A stretch of DNA of 64,000 nt from Actinomycetospora chiangmaiensis DSM 45062 (GCF_000379625.1 NZ_KB903222.1:193-64192), one strand, 5' to 3'; positions 32,437 to 41,664 are shown, numbered from the stretch's first letter. A program made the numbers and translations. The notes: generated by a model not told the origin, from the letters alone.

Positions 32437-33461
32437 GCCCCGACCGCCAGCGGCCCGCCGTCGGGACGGGTCAGCACCTTGATGACGTCGGGTCCGCGGC
32501 CGTCGAGCACCGCGTGCAGGTAGTCGGCGACGGCGTCGAGGCTGCCGACGTCGGTGGCGAGCGCACCCAGGTCGCGCCACGAGCGCTCGAGCGTCCGGAC
32601 GGCCGCGGCGACGTCGTCCGCCGTGTAGACGATGGCGCCCGTGAGCGTCTTCTCGTCCTGCTGCAGGGCGAGGACGTCGACCTCGACCGGCCCGGCGAAC
32701 AGTCCGACCTGCACGACCGTGCCGCGCGGCGTGACCAGCGCGACCGCCTGGTCGACCAGCCCCGGCGCGGCGGCCGCGACGAAGACGACGTCGAGGGTCC
32801 CGGCGAAGCGATCGGCGTCGTCCGGCTCGACGGCCTCGGCCGCGCCGAGCGCGAGCGCGGCCTCCCGGCAGTGCGCCCGCGGGTCGGTGACGACGGCGAC
32901 CTCCCCGCCGGCCTCGATCGCGGTGACGACCTGGAGCGCCCCGATCGGTCCGCCCCCGAGCACGCCGACCCGCGTGCCCGCGAGGTGCGGCGCGCGTCCC
33001 TGCGCGTGGTGGGCGACGGCCAGCGGCTCCGCGAGCGCGAGGAGCCCGTCGGGCACCTCGTCGGCGACCGGGTGGAGGCACGCGAGCGGCGCCGTGACGT
33101 ACTCGGCGAGCGTGCCGGTCCAGCCGGGCATACCGAGCATCAGCCGGTTCCGGCACAGGTGGACGAGCCCCTCGCCGCACGGTCCGCACGCCCCGCAGGC
33201 CCGCTGGGGCTCGAGGGCGACCTGGCGCCCGACCCAGCCCGGCTCGACGTCGGGACCCACCTCGACGACCCGGCCGCCGCCCTCGTGCCCGGTGATCAGC
33301 GGCGGCCGCCGGAACGGGTGCGTGCCCCTGAGCGCGGAGACGTCCGAGCCGCACACCCCGGCCGACGTGATCGCGACGAGCACCTCTCCCGGTCCCGGGG
33401 CGGGCGCGGGTGCGTCCACCACCCGGGCCTCGAGCTCGGCGGTGAACTCCAGTGCGCGCAT
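32433..33461 (-). CDS. Zinc-dependent alcohol dehydrogenase-like protein (MDR family)
   Basis: 342 residues from ATG 33461. The catalytic zinc region has VCGSDVSALRG and ITGHEGGGRVVEVG. The structural-zinc lobe has four Cys (CGACGPCGEGLVHLC). The Rossmann motif is GVLGGGPIGALQV, followed by an acidic residue pattern typical of NAD(H) use. It is close to threonine/sorbitol dehydrogenase-type members. The substrate is not predictable. Its stop overlaps the ATG of the decayed LAL gene, implying a former two-gene operon. The 5' side faces the serine-hydrolase gene across 249 bp. Confidence 0.88.
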   Translation of the reverse strand: MRALEFTAELEARVVDAPAPAPGPGEVLVAITSAGVCGSDVSALRGTHPFRRPPLITGHEGGGRVVEVGPDVEPGWVGRQVALEPQRACGACGPCGEGLVHLCRNRLMLGMPGWTGTLAEYVTAPLACLHPVADEVPDGLLALAEPLAVAHHAQGRAPHLAGTRVGVLGGGPIGALQVVTAIEAGGEVAVVTDPRAHCREAALALGAAEAVEPDDADRFAGTLDVVFVAAAAPGLVDQAVALVTPRGTVVQVGLFAGPVEVDVLALQQDEKTLTGAIVYTADDVAAAVRTLERSWRDLGALATDVGSLDAVADYLHAVLDGRGPDVIKVLTRPDGGPLAVGA

Positions 33462-33710
33462 GCCGACTCCTCGACGATGCCGGTGGGACCGTCACGAACG
33501 GTATGGCCGCGACCGGGACGGTGCCGTGCGAGCGCTGATGGTGCTGCTCGTGCCCTGAGCCCGACGGGACCCAGGTCCCTTGTGGACCCCGGAGCGCGCG
33601 AACGATCATCGACGCGCTGCCGATCATCCGGACCATCCGTCCCCGTCGGCATCCGGACGGCGCGGGGGCCGCCGTGACCTGCCCGGCCCCGGCCGGCGGA
33701 AAGGACACCC

Positions 33711-34895
33711 GTGTTCCGGGCTCTCCCGGGCGCCGCGCTGACGGTCGCCTGCCTGACGGCACTCGCCCTCGGGCTCACCTCCTGCACGTCGTCCCCGTCC
33801 CCGACGACCGGCACCACGACGTCCGCGACGACCCCCGCCGCCCCGGCGCTCCCCACGGACGTGGTCGCACAGATCGACCGCGACGCCCAGGCCTCACTGA
33901 CCGGCGGCATCACCGGCACCGTCGTGAGCATCGTCGATCCCGCCCGCGGCTCGTTCCTCAAGGCCTACGGCACCGCCGACACGGCGGGCACCCCGATGAC
34001 CAGCGACATGCACTACCGCATCGCGAGCGTCAGCAAGACCTTCACCGCGGACGCCGTGCTGCAGCTCGTGGGCCAGGGCCGGCTCTCCCTCGACGCCCCG
34101 CTCGCGCAGTTCGTGCCCGACATCCCGAACGGCAACGCGATCACCGTCCGCGACCTGCTCGGGATGCGCGGCGGCGTCTACGACTTCACCGCCGACGCCG
34201 ACTTCGACCGGCGCTACGAGGCCGACCCGACGCTGCCGGGCTGGACCCCGCAGGACGTGCTGGCGATCGTCCGCGCCAACCCCGGCAAGGCGAAGCCGCC
34301 GAACACGACCACCGTGTACTCGAACTCCGAGTACGTCCTGCTCGGCCAGATCCTCGAGAAGGTCACCGGGCGGACCGCCGCCGAGACCCTCGACGGGGTC
34401 GCGGGCTCACTCGGGCTGGCGCAGACGTCCTGGCCGACCGGCGACGCGCTCCCGACCCCGTTCACCCGCGGATACCTCTCCACCGTCGACGGGACGACCC
34501 CGCCGCCCTACCGCGACGGCACGCTCTCGAACCCGCTGGTCCCCGACACCGCGGGCGCGCTGGTGTCCACGGTGCCCGACATGACCCGCTACGCGGCCCA
34601 GCTCGCGACCGGCGCCGGCCTGCCGCCCGCGATCGCCGCGCAGCGCCAGGCGTGGACGCCGCTGACCACCACGGGGGTCCGCGTGCAGTACGGGCTGGGC
34701 ATCACGCAGCTCGGCGACTGGGTCGGGCACGACGGCTCGATCATCGGCTACAGCGACATGGTCTTCTACCTGCCGAGCGCGCAGGCGACGGTCGTGGTGA
34801 TGGTCAACGCCGCCGACGGCAACGCGGTGCCCTCCCAGGCGCTCTGGGGACAGATCGTGAAGCTCCTCTACCCGACGTCGCTGCCCTCCTGGTGA
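33711..34895 (+). CDS. Serine hydrolase lipoprotein (beta-lactamase/D-Ala carboxypeptidase family)
   Basis: 394 residues from GTG 33711. The N-terminal signal ends in LGLTSC, a lipobox, followed by a Thr/Ser/Pro linker. The class C-type motifs are present: SVSK near residue 110 (nucleophile Ser and Lys), YSN near 205 and a late HDGS in place of KTG. All fit the penicillin-binding-protein-like esterase/peptidase family. It would be anchored on the outer face of the membrane. The natural substrate may be a peptide or ester; beta-lactam resistance should not be assumed. Confidence 0.88.
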   Translation: MFRALPGAALTVACLTALALGLTSCTSSPSPTTGTTTSATTPAAPALPTDVVAQIDRDAQASLTGGITGTVVSIVDPARGSFLKAYGTADTAGTPMTSDMHYRIASVSKTFTADAVLQLVGQGRLSLDAPLAQFVPDIPNGNAITVRDLLGMRGGVYDFTADADFDRRYEADPTLPGWTPQDVLAIVRANPGKAKPPNTTTVYSNSEYVLLGQILEKVTGRTAAETLDGVAGSLGLAQTSWPTGDALPTPFTRGYLSTVDGTTPPPYRDGTLSNPLVPDTAGALVSTVPDMTRYAAQLATGAGLPPAIAAQRQAWTPLTTTGVRVQYGLGITQLGDWVGHDGSIIGYSDMVFYLPSAQATVVVMVNAADGNAVPSQALWGQIVKLLYPTSLPSW

Positions 34896-34914
34896 CGCCG
34901 CGGGTTCACCCGCG

Positions 34915-35286
34915 GTGCGTACGGTGCCGGGCGTGGACCTGGCACCGTGCCTCGAGCTCGACGCCGCCGCCGTGGACCCCGACGACGTCGGCCCGACGCT
35001 GGCCCGGCTGACCACGGGCTGGCGGCTGCGGATCGTCGGCCCGGAGCGGGAGGTCCTGCTCCTGCGCGCCGCGGCCCTCGCCCACGGCGCACTCGACGAG
35101 GAGATCACCACCGAGATCACCACCGAGGTCCTCGGCACGGGTGTCCGCACCGTCTACTGCGCGGCCTGCCACCACCCCTTCCCGACGACCGGCACGGCGG
35201 CCCGCTGCCCGGGCTGCGGGACCGACCTCGACGTGGCCGACCACGTCTCCCGCCGCCACGGGGCGTTCCTCGGCGTGCCGCGGTGA
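34915..35286 (+). CDS. DmmA-like subunit of a dimethylamine monooxygenase-type N-demethylase
   Basis: 123 residues from GTG 34915; a GTG 18 bp later (VDLAPCLEL) is possible. The C-terminal 45 residues carry a zinc ribbon (CAACHHPFP and CPGCGTDL) ending in VADHVSRRHGAFLGV, the signature of the small DmmA-family subunit. It precedes an FMN/2Fe-2S reductase and the heme subunit with overlapping ends, as in known dmm operons. It probably assists electron transfer or assembly of the heme N-demethylase that converts secondary amines to primary amine and formaldehyde. Confidence 0.78.
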   Translation: MRTVPGVDLAPCLELDAAAVDPDDVGPTLARLTTGWRLRIVGPEREVLLLRAAALAHGALDEEITTEITTEVLGTGVRTVYCAACHHPFPTTGTAARCPGCGTDLDVADHVSRRHGAFLGVPR

Positions 35287-36166
35287 TGCTGGACCTGCAG
35301 GTCGGCGCGGTGGCCGACCCCGCGCCGGGCGTCCGGTCGCTGACGCTCGTCGGGGACGACCTGCCGTCGTACCCGCCCGGCGCGCACCTCCCCGTCGAGT
35401 GGACCCCGGGTCGGCTCAACCCCTACTCGCTCACCGGCCTCGGCGTCGCCCCGTCGACCTACGGGATCAGCGTGGCCGGCGGTCGGAGGGCTCCGTCCGG
35501 ATGCACGACCTGCGCCCCGGCGACCGGGTCCGGGCGAGGTCGCCGCGCTCGTCGTTCACCCCCGTCGAGACCGCCGCCCACCACATCCTGGTCGCGGGCG
35601 GCGTCGGCGTGACCCCGCTCCTCTCCCACGCCCGGTGGCACGCGTTCTGGGGACACTCGTTCGAGGTGCTGGCCGTCGGCGCGCCCCACCTGGACGTGCT
35701 CCGCGCGCTCGGCCCGGTGACCGTCGCGCGGGACCGGCGGAAGATGGCCGACCTCCTCGGACCCGTCGTCGGGACGGCGCCGTGGAAAAGCCACGTGTAC
35801 ACCTGCGGGCCGCCGGGGCTCATCGCCGCCGTCGCGGCCGCGGCGCGGGCGGCGCACTGGGTCGGTGCACGCGTCCACGCGGAGCCGTTCGTCGCCGAGC
35901 CCGCGGGCGGGCCGTTCGAGGTGGTGCTGCGGCGTTCCCGACGACGGGTCCGCGTCGCGGCCGGGGAGACGCTGCTGGACGCGGTGGACCGGGTGGGCGT
36001 CGCGGCGCCGCGGCTGTGCCGGCAGGGCGTGTGCGGGGAGTGCCTGACGGGGCTCGTCGGGGGGACCGCCGACCACCGCGACCACGTCGACGCCGCCGAG
36101 GAGGGCCGGATCGCGCTGTGCGTGTCGCGGGCGGCTCCCGGCGAGACGCTGGAGATCGACCTGTGA
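35286..36166 (+). pseudogene. Frameshifted PDR/VanB-type reductase of the N-demethylase cluster
   Basis: From ATG 35286 (overlapping the preceding stop) one frame encodes the flavin domain start, with VGDDLPSYPPGAHLPVEW and RLNPYSLTG. Near 35480 homology shifts frame to SVRMHDLRPGDRVRA. It continues through the NAD(P)H motif VAGGVGVTPLLSHARW, TCGPPGLI and a C-terminal plant-type [2Fe-2S] domain (CRQGVCGECL and a late IALCVS Cys) to 36166. Both halves are well conserved, and a one- or two-base change would restore a roughly 295-residue reductase. Either a recent inactivation or a sequence error. Intact, it would pass NAD(P)H electrons to the heme subunit. Confidence 0.8.
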
Positions 36167-37089
36167 GCGGAGCGACGGGGAAGGACAGCAGCTATCCCTT
36201 CCCGCTCGCGCACGACACCTACCGGATCAGCGCGAACGTGGAACCGGCCGCGGCGCCGATCCTGCACGTCGGGGCGGACCACGCCGACGTGCTGGCGCTG
36301 CGATCGCGGATCCTCGACGGCGAGCCCCGGCGCTTCGTCGCCGCCCCGCACGCGGCGGCCGCGTCGTGGGACGCGCTGGTCTGGCTCCTCGACCGGATGG
36401 CGCGGGAGCAGGCCGGGGTCTCCCTGGAGCGCGACGGGCACCGCTACCGGTGGACGAACGCCCGGCTCGGGGTGGAGCAGGAGTTCGTGTTCGGGGACGC
36501 GTCGACCCTCCCCGAACACCCGCTGACGTTCGCGGGGCGGCAGGTCGAGGAGGACGTCGTCGTGCTGGGCGCCCGCGGCGACCGGCTGTGGCTCGACGCG
36601 GGCATGGTCGTGTTCGCGTCGGTCTGGTCGCTCGCCTTCGACCACGGCATGAGCTTCGCGGAGCTGCACGGCCCGGTGCCGTCGCCGGAGGTGTTCGTGC
36701 GGGCGGAGCGGTTCCTGCTGCGGATGCCGCCCGGCGACGCGTGGCGCCGCCTGAACTGGGGCCTGCAGCTCGACGACCGGCCCGACCTGTCGCTCGACGC
36801 CTCCCCCGCCTGGGGACCGCGCCGGCGCCGGCTGGAGGTTCACGACGTCGGATCCGAGGTGCACCTGCGCACGGAGGTCCAGCACCTGGTCCGCCTGCCG
36901 ATGACCGGCGCGGTGCTGTTCCTCATCGGCGTCCGACTGCTGCCGTTGGCGGCGGTCGCGGCCGTGCCGGCGTGGTCGGCGCGGCTGGTGTCGGTGCTCG
37001 ACACGCTCCCGGCGGAGGTTCGCTCGTACAAGGATCTCGGGGTGCTCGGGCCGATGGCGGCGGACTGGCTGCGAAGATCGCACGAATGA
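36163..37089 (+). CDS. Heme-dependent oxidative N-demethylase, catalytic subunit (DUF3445)
   Basis: 308 residues from GTG 36163, overlapping the reductase stop (GTGA). The start FPLAHDTYRISANVEP, the middle WTNARLGVEQEFVFGD and the late region NWGLQLDDRPDL through LRTEVQHLVRLPMTGAVLF match the HODM alpha-subunit family, a PAS-fold heme enzyme that demethylates dimethylamine-like substrates. It needs electrons from the reductase at 35286-36166, which is frameshifted here. The organism may use it to draw nitrogen and one-carbon units from methylated amines. The exact substrate is not fixed by the sequence. Confidence 0.85.
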   Translation: MSGATGKDSSYPFPLAHDTYRISANVEPAAAPILHVGADHADVLALRSRILDGEPRRFVAAPHAAAASWDALVWLLDRMAREQAGVSLERDGHRYRWTNARLGVEQEFVFGDASTLPEHPLTFAGRQVEEDVVVLGARGDRLWLDAGMVVFASVWSLAFDHGMSFAELHGPVPSPEVFVRAERFLLRMPPGDAWRRLNWGLQLDDRPDLSLDASPAWGPRRRRLEVHDVGSEVHLRTEVQHLVRLPMTGAVLFLIGVRLLPLAAVAAVPAWSARLVSVLDTLPAEVRSYKDLGVLGPMAADWLRRSHE

Positions 37090-37904
37090 CCTCCCACTCC
37101 ACGGCGTTCTTCCGGGCCGACGGCGACGAGCTGGTGCCGCTCCGGCGGGCCACCAGCGGCTGGGGCGGCGCCGACGGTCCCGGGCAGGTGCGCGGCACGG
37201 CCGTCAGCGGGGTGCTGGCCCGTGGGGCCGAGCGGGCCGCCGCGGAGCTGGAGGGCGCCGAGCGTTTCCGGCCCGTCCGGTGGACGGTGGACCTGTTCCG
37301 ACCGGGCGGGATGGTGCCGAGCACGGTCGAGGCCACCGTCGTCCGGGGCGGACGGCGGCTGCGGCTGGTCGACGTGTCCCTGGTGCAGGCGACGGGGACG
37401 GTCGCCCGCGGGTCGCTGCTGCTGCTGGCGACGGGCGGGCCGACCAGCGGGACGACGTGGACGGCACCCCTGCCGGCGGTCCCCACGGCACCGCCGGCGG
37501 ACCTCGTCCCCGACCCGACCGAACCGACCCTCTACCGCGCCGACGGCGATTGGACCACCGACCGCCGGCAGGAGAACGCGGCCCGCAAGGCGACCTGGTT
37601 CCCGGCCGCGCCGATCGTCGAGGGCGAGGAGCCGAGCGGCTTCGCGCACCTGGCGGCCATCGGCGACGCCGCGAACCTGACGTCGAGCTGGGGCACCCTC
37701 GGCGTGGAGTACATCAACGCCGACCTCACGCTCGCGATCGCCCGCGTCCCGGCCGCCGGGGACGGCGTCGGGGTGTTCGCCGAGTCGCGGGTCGAGGCCG
37801 GCGGCATCGCCCTCGGGACCGTGACGATGTTCGACCGACACGGCGCGCTCGGCAGCGTCACGATCGCGACCCTGGCGAACGGGGCGCAGGTGGTCCAGCC
37901 CTGA
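37086..37904 (+). CDS. Acyl-CoA thioesterase-like double-hotdog protein
   Basis: 272 residues from ATG 37086, overlapping the heme-subunit stop (ATGA). It has the pattern of TesB-like 4HBT_3 proteins: a GQVRGTAVSGVLARGAE helix, strands VRWTVDLFRPGGMVPSTVEA, and a second half with NAARKATWFPAAP, LTSSWGTLGVEYINAD and a final strand set with GTVTMFDRHG. Two hotdog folds side by side are expected. The coupling to the N-demethylase cluster suggests a role in downstream acyl chemistry, or only shared transcription. Substrate unknown. Confidence 0.75.
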   Translation: MTSHSTAFFRADGDELVPLRRATSGWGGADGPGQVRGTAVSGVLARGAERAAAELEGAERFRPVRWTVDLFRPGGMVPSTVEATVVRGGRRLRLVDVSLVQATGTVARGSLLLLATGGPTSGTTWTAPLPAVPTAPPADLVPDPTEPTLYRADGDWTTDRRQENAARKATWFPAAPIVEGEEPSGFAHLAAIGDAANLTSSWGTLGVEYINADLTLAIARVPAAGDGVGVFAESRVEAGGIALGTVTMFDRHGALGSVTIATLANGAQVVQP

Positions 37905-37998
37905 CACCGGACGGTCGACTCACCCCGGCGGGATGAGGTCGTCCCGCGCGCGGGGACCGCACGCTCGGGCCTCCACGTCCCCGACCGCGAGGCTCACG

Positions 37999-38469
37999 AT
38001 GACCGAGTCACGGTTCCCCCGTCCCGTCGTCGCCGGGGCCGCTCCCCCGGACACCGTCCGGGCGCACGACCGCGCCCGTCCGTCCACCCGGTGGGAGGGC
38101 TGGGTGGGCCTCGGGGCCGTCCTCATCGTCGTGGTCGGGGCCTTCTCCGTGATCCAGGGGCTCCTCGCGCTGCTCGCGCCGAGCTTCTTCGTCGAGCGCG
38201 GCGGACGCGTGCTGGCGCTCGACCTCGCGGCCTGGGGGTGGCTGCACCTCGTCCTCGGGGCGCTGGTGCTCCTCGCCGGGTCGAGCCTGCTCTCCGGTGC
38301 GGGGAGCTGGGCCGGCAGCGCCGCCGTGGTGCTCGTCGCCGTGAACATGCTCGTCCAGCTCGTCTGGCTCCCCGCCTTCCCGCTGTGGTCGATCGTCATC
38401 GTGGCGTTCGACCTGCTCGTGCTCTACGCCGTCGCCACCACGTGGATCGACCTGCGGACCGTGGGCTGA
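37999..38469 (+). CDS. DUF7144-type four-pass membrane protein
   Basis: 156 residues from ATG 37999; the upstream open frame is Arg/Pro-rich. Four hydrophobic segments follow a 35-residue polar N-terminus. The conserved core has VGLGAVLIVVVGAFSVIQGL, AWGWLHLVLGALVLLAG and VNMLVQLVWLPAFPLWSIVI. A paralogue lies at 42217-42693 with the same WGWLH and WLPA-PxWSI features. This small family is widespread in actinobacteria near stress and ion-transport genes, with no known activity. Confidence 0.8.
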   Translation: MTESRFPRPVVAGAAPPDTVRAHDRARPSTRWEGWVGLGAVLIVVVGAFSVIQGLLALLAPSFFVERGGRVLALDLAAWGWLHLVLGALVLLAGSSLLSGAGSWAGSAAVVLVAVNMLVQLVWLPAFPLWSIVIVAFDLLVLYAVATTWIDLRTVG

Positions 38470-38590
38470 CGGGGCGTGGTGGCGGTCCGCGACGGGTTCA
38501 CCTGCCGCGGATGACGCGGGCCGGTGCGCCGGGACGCAGCCTCTCGGGGAGGAGGCACCACCGACGCCGGGGTCGGTGTCTCCCGACGAT

Positions 38591-38603
38591 CCGACGACGG
38601 GGG
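38591..38603. promoter_or_regulatory. Partial CCCGTCGTCGGG-type motif
   Basis: CCGACGACGGGGG, an imperfect copy of the recurring palindrome, lies 5 bp before the ATG of the 68-residue protein, overlapping its ribosome-site region. Confidence 0.3.
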
Positions 38604-38607
38604 TTCC

Positions 38608-38814
38608 ATGCCGTCCACGCGCTACGAGCTCCGCATCAAGGGACGGTTGTCCGCGGACGTCCGCCACGACTTCGACGAGTTCGACCTGACCGAGGCGCCC
38701 GTCGAGACGATCATGCTCGGTGACGTCTCCGACGACGCCCACCTGCACGGGGTGCTCGCCCGTCTGCAGGCCTACGGCCTCCAGGTCCTCTCGCTGCGCA
38801 GCCTGCCCGAGTGA
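38608..38814 (+). CDS. Small conserved hypothetical protein (68 residues)
   Basis: From ATG 38608 with GGGGG upstream. The sequence RYELRIKGRLSADVRHDFDE followed by DLTEAPVETIMLGDVSDDAHL and VLARLQAYGLQVLSLRSL forms a beta-alpha-beta pattern like small ferredoxin-like or ACT-like single-domain proteins common in Pseudonocardia and relatives. No catalytic residues are identifiable. It lies between membrane and stress-type genes on the same strand, 121 bp before the AI-2E exporter gene. Confidence 0.7.
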   Translation: MPSTRYELRIKGRLSADVRHDFDEFDLTEAPVETIMLGDVSDDAHLHGVLARLQAYGLQVLSLRSLPE

Positions 38815-38935
38815 CGCCCCGGGGCCGCCAGGTCACCCGGGCGGGGTGAGCCCCCCGACGACGTCGTCCGCGACCGTTCCCCGACATCCGTCCCGTCGGG
38901 AACGGGAGCACGACACGACGCGAGGAGCAGCGGCC

Positions 38936-40123
38936 ATGACCGAGGGGGACGGCCCGACGCCGGTGTCCGCCGCGACCGCCGACCCGCCCCCGAGCGCCGC
39001 CCTGCCCCGGGGTGTCGTGATCCTGCTGGGAGCGGCCGCGGCGGTGGTGGTCGTCGTCGGGATGTCCGCGACCTCCTGGCTGCTCGGGCCCCTGCTCCTG
39101 GCGCTGATCATCGTGATCGCGGTGAGCCCCATCCAGACCTGGCTGCGCCGTCGGGGCTGGCCTTCCTGGGCGGCCACGGCCTCACTGGTGGTGGTGATCT
39201 ACGGGACGCTGGTGGTGCTCGCGGGTTTCCTCGTCGCCTCGGTCAGCCAGCTGTCCGCGCTGCTGGCCCAGAGCGCGGGCCGGGCCCAGCAACTCGTCGC
39301 GTCGCTCGGCGCCGCGCTCGCCAGGGTGGGCGTCGACCCCGCCCAGGCACGGGACACGGCGGGCTCGGCGGATCTGAGCAAGGTGGCGGGGACGCTCGGC
39401 AGCCTGCTCTCGGGTCTGGGCTCGATCCTCAGCAGCCTGGTCTTCCTCCTCGCCCTGCTCCTGTTCCTCACCGCGGAGTCGAGCGGGACGGCACGGCGGA
39501 TGGCCATGATCGCGACCCAACGACCCCACATGGTGAGCGCCCTCGAGGGGTTCGTCTCGGGGACCCGGAACTACCTCGTCGTGACCGCGGTCTTCGGCTT
39601 CATCGTGGCCGTCCTCGACGGGGCCGCCCTCGCCCTCATGGGCATACCGTTGGTGGTCCTGTGGGCCGTGCTGTCGTTCATCACGAACTTCATCCCGAAC
39701 ATCGGCTTCATCATCGGACTGGTCCCACCCGCACTCCTCGCGCTGATCACCGGCGGCTGGCAGCTCGCTCTGGCCGTCGTCGTCGTCTACTGCGTCCTGA
39801 ACATGGTGATCCAGTCGCTGATCCAGCCCCGCTTCATCGGGGACTCGGTCGGGCTCTCCACCACGGTGACGTTCCTGGCGCTGCTCTTCTGGGCCTGGGT
39901 GCTCGGCCCGCTCGGGGCGCTCCTCGCGATCCCGGTGACGCTGCTCGTGAAGGCGATCCTGGTCGACTCCGACCCCCGCGCGCTGTGGGTCGAGGCCCTC
40001 CTGGGCTCCACTCCCGCGCCGGAGAAGGCGAAGAAGCCGAAGAAGCCGAGGAAGTCCCGCAGACACGTCGGCAACGGACACGTCCCGGTCACCGAGGACG
40101 GACTCACGCCGCCGCGGGTGTGA
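38936..40123 (+). CDS. AI-2E family transporter
   Basis: 395 residues from ATG 38936 with GAGGAG upstream. Seven to eight hydrophobic segments are predicted. Family marks are SPIQTWLRRRGWPSWAATA, FLVASVSQLSALL and the long amphipathic region after it, LWAVLSFITNFIPNIGFIIG, and NMVIQSLIQPRFIGDSVGL near residue 300. The C-terminal tail is Lys/Arg-rich and cytosolic. Members export AI-2 or other small molecules or act as Na+/H+ antiporters; substrate cannot be inferred. The next gene starts 77 bp later. Confidence 0.88.
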   Translation: MTEGDGPTPVSAATADPPPSAALPRGVVILLGAAAAVVVVVGMSATSWLLGPLLLALIIVIAVSPIQTWLRRRGWPSWAATASLVVVIYGTLVVLAGFLVASVSQLSALLAQSAGRAQQLVASLGAALARVGVDPAQARDTAGSADLSKVAGTLGSLLSGLGSILSSLVFLLALLLFLTAESSGTARRMAMIATQRPHMVSALEGFVSGTRNYLVVTAVFGFIVAVLDGAALALMGIPLVVLWAVLSFITNFIPNIGFIIGLVPPALLALITGGWQLALAVVVVYCVLNMVIQSLIQPRFIGDSVGLSTTVTFLALLFWAWVLGPLGALLAIPVTLLVKAILVDSDPRALWVEALLGSTPAPEKAKKPKKPRKSRRHVGNGHVPVTEDGLTPPRV

Positions 40124-40200
40124 CCCCGGTGGGAGGAGGGGCCGACGCGGGGACCGGGCCGGGATCGCCGGACGGCCCCCGCCGTGGTGAGCTGACCACC

Positions 40201-41063
40201 GTGCCGTCCGACGAACGACCCGCGCCGGGACGGGCCGGCCAGGAGCGCGGGTCGGGACGCACCGCGCGGGCGATCGCGCGCTACGAGCGGACCCGCCGCC
40301 GGTTCGAGGGCTCCACCGCGGGTCACATGACCCGCCGGGCCGCCGAGGTCGACGTCCTGCACCACGCGCTCGTCTTCGCCGCCCTCGGGTTCCTCCTCGT
40401 CGTGCCGATCCTGATCAGCCTCTCGGCGCTCGTCCCCCTCGGCAGCAGCGGTGGCGTGGCGGCCGCCTTCGCCGCCCGGGTCGGTCTGACACCCGAGGCG
40501 ACCCGCGACCTGCAAAGCTGTTCTCCGCCCAGGCGACGGCGCGGGGAGACGCCACCTGGGGCAGCGTGCTGCTGTCCGTGGTGTGCGGGATCTCCTGGCC
40601 GCTGGCGCTGCAGCGGGGCTACGAGGTGGCCTGGACACTCCCCCGGGCCGGGACGCGGGAGCTGTGGCGGCCCGTCACCTGGCTCGTCGGCGTGGTCGCC
40701 GTCCTGGTGGTCCTGACGCTCCTCGGCGACGTGGCCGGGGGGCTGTCGGGCCCGGCACGGGTGGTGATCCGGGTGCTCGGCGTGCCCGCCGTCGTCGCCT
40801 GGGCGTGGTGGACCCAGCACTTCCTGCTCGGCGGCCGCGTCGCCTGGCGGCCACTCGCACCCGGCGCCGTCGCGATCGGCCTCGGGCTCGTCGGCCTGAA
40901 GGTCCTCGCCGACCGACTGCTCTCCACGTCGATCGTCAACCACGAGGCCGAGTACGGGCCGATCGGCGTCGTGTTCACGATGCTCTCGTGGCTGATCGCG
41001 CTGAGCACGGTGCTCCTCGGTGGAGCGCTGCTCGGCGCGGTCGTCGTCGCCCGCCGGGAATGA
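40201..41063 (+). pseudogene. Frameshifted YihY/BrkB-family membrane protein
   Basis: GTG 40201 opens a frame with an Arg-rich N-terminus and the first membrane segments (VLHHALVFAALGFLLVVPIL), up to TRDLQ near 40515. The continuation is in another frame: LFSAQATARGDATWGSVLL, then ISWPLALQRGYEVAW and the family's C-terminal YGPIGVVFTMLSWLIALSTV with GGALLGAVVV. A single-base event near 40513-40520 separates them. Joined, they make a six-pass protein of about 287 residues of the YihY type, once misnamed RNase BN. True inactivation or sequence error cannot be told apart here. Confidence 0.75.
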
Positions 41064-41115
41064 GGCGGGCGCGCGGTCGCGGCCGTGCCACGGCACGGCC
41101 GCGCCCCGCCCGGCC

Positions 41116-41598
41116 CTACGCGAAGACCTCGCGCAGCTCCTGCTCCTTGTCGCTCGGCAGGTTGGTCTGGATCAGCTCGGCGTGCCGGCCCGCGAACGCC
41201 TCCTCGACCTTGTCGAGCACCGCGTCCTCCGTCATCGCGAACAGCGCCGACGTCCCCGGGGTGATCTCCTCCCGGGCCCGCTTGATGAAGTCGTCGTCGA
41301 TCCCGACGTCGGCCGCGGCGCCCGCCGCGGCACCTGCGGCGGCCCCGATGGCCATCCCGACCAGCGGCACGAAGAACAGGAGGCCGAACAACATCCCCCA
41401 GAACATGCCGCTCATCGCGCCGGCACCGGTCAGGTTGTGCAGCTGACGCGTCCGGGGCTTCTTCGCCTCCGGGGCCCAGGACACGGTGGCCCCGTCGATC
41501 AGCGTGATCAGTTGCTGCTTCTGCAGGGACTGCAGCGCCAGGACGGCGCGGTCCGCGCCCTCGGGGTCCGGGAACTTCCACACGGTCAAGGTGGCCAT
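41116..41598 (-). CDS. DUF1269 membrane-associated protein
   Basis: 160 residues from ATG 41598; twelve upstream codons (from 41634) lack support. The N-terminal domain (TLTVWKFPDPEGADRAVLAL, then LIDGATVSWAPEAKKPRTRQ) matches DUF1269/GsrA-like proteins. A glycine/alanine-rich hydrophobic hairpin follows (MSGMFWGMLFGLLFFVPLVG, then GAAAGAAAGAAADVGI) and a C-terminal acidic/helical domain with PGTSALFAMTEDAVLDKV. Such proteins are stress-induced membrane-associated modulators in actinobacteria. A copy of the CCCGTCGTCGGG motif lies about 50 bp upstream of this start. Confidence 0.88.
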   Translation of the reverse strand: MATLTVWKFPDPEGADRAVLALQSLQKQQLITLIDGATVSWAPEAKKPRTRQLHNLTGAGAMSGMFWGMLFGLLFFVPLVGMAIGAAAGAAAGAAADVGIDDDFIKRAREEITPGTSALFAMTEDAVLDKVEEAFAGRHAELIQTNLPSDKEQELREVFA

Positions 41599-41648
41599 CG
41601 GTGTGCTTCCTTCGCGTACTCGGACAGGGAGCACGAGCGTCGCCGGGG

Positions 41649-41664
41649 ACCCGTCGTCGGGAAC
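41649..41664. promoter_or_regulatory. CCCGTCGTCGGG motif upstream of the DUF1269 gene
   Basis: ACCCGTCGTCGGGAAC. CCCG and CGGG arms surround TCGT. It lies 51 bp upstream of the leftward DUF1269 gene and 136 bp upstream of the rightward gene at 41800. Confidence 0.45.
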
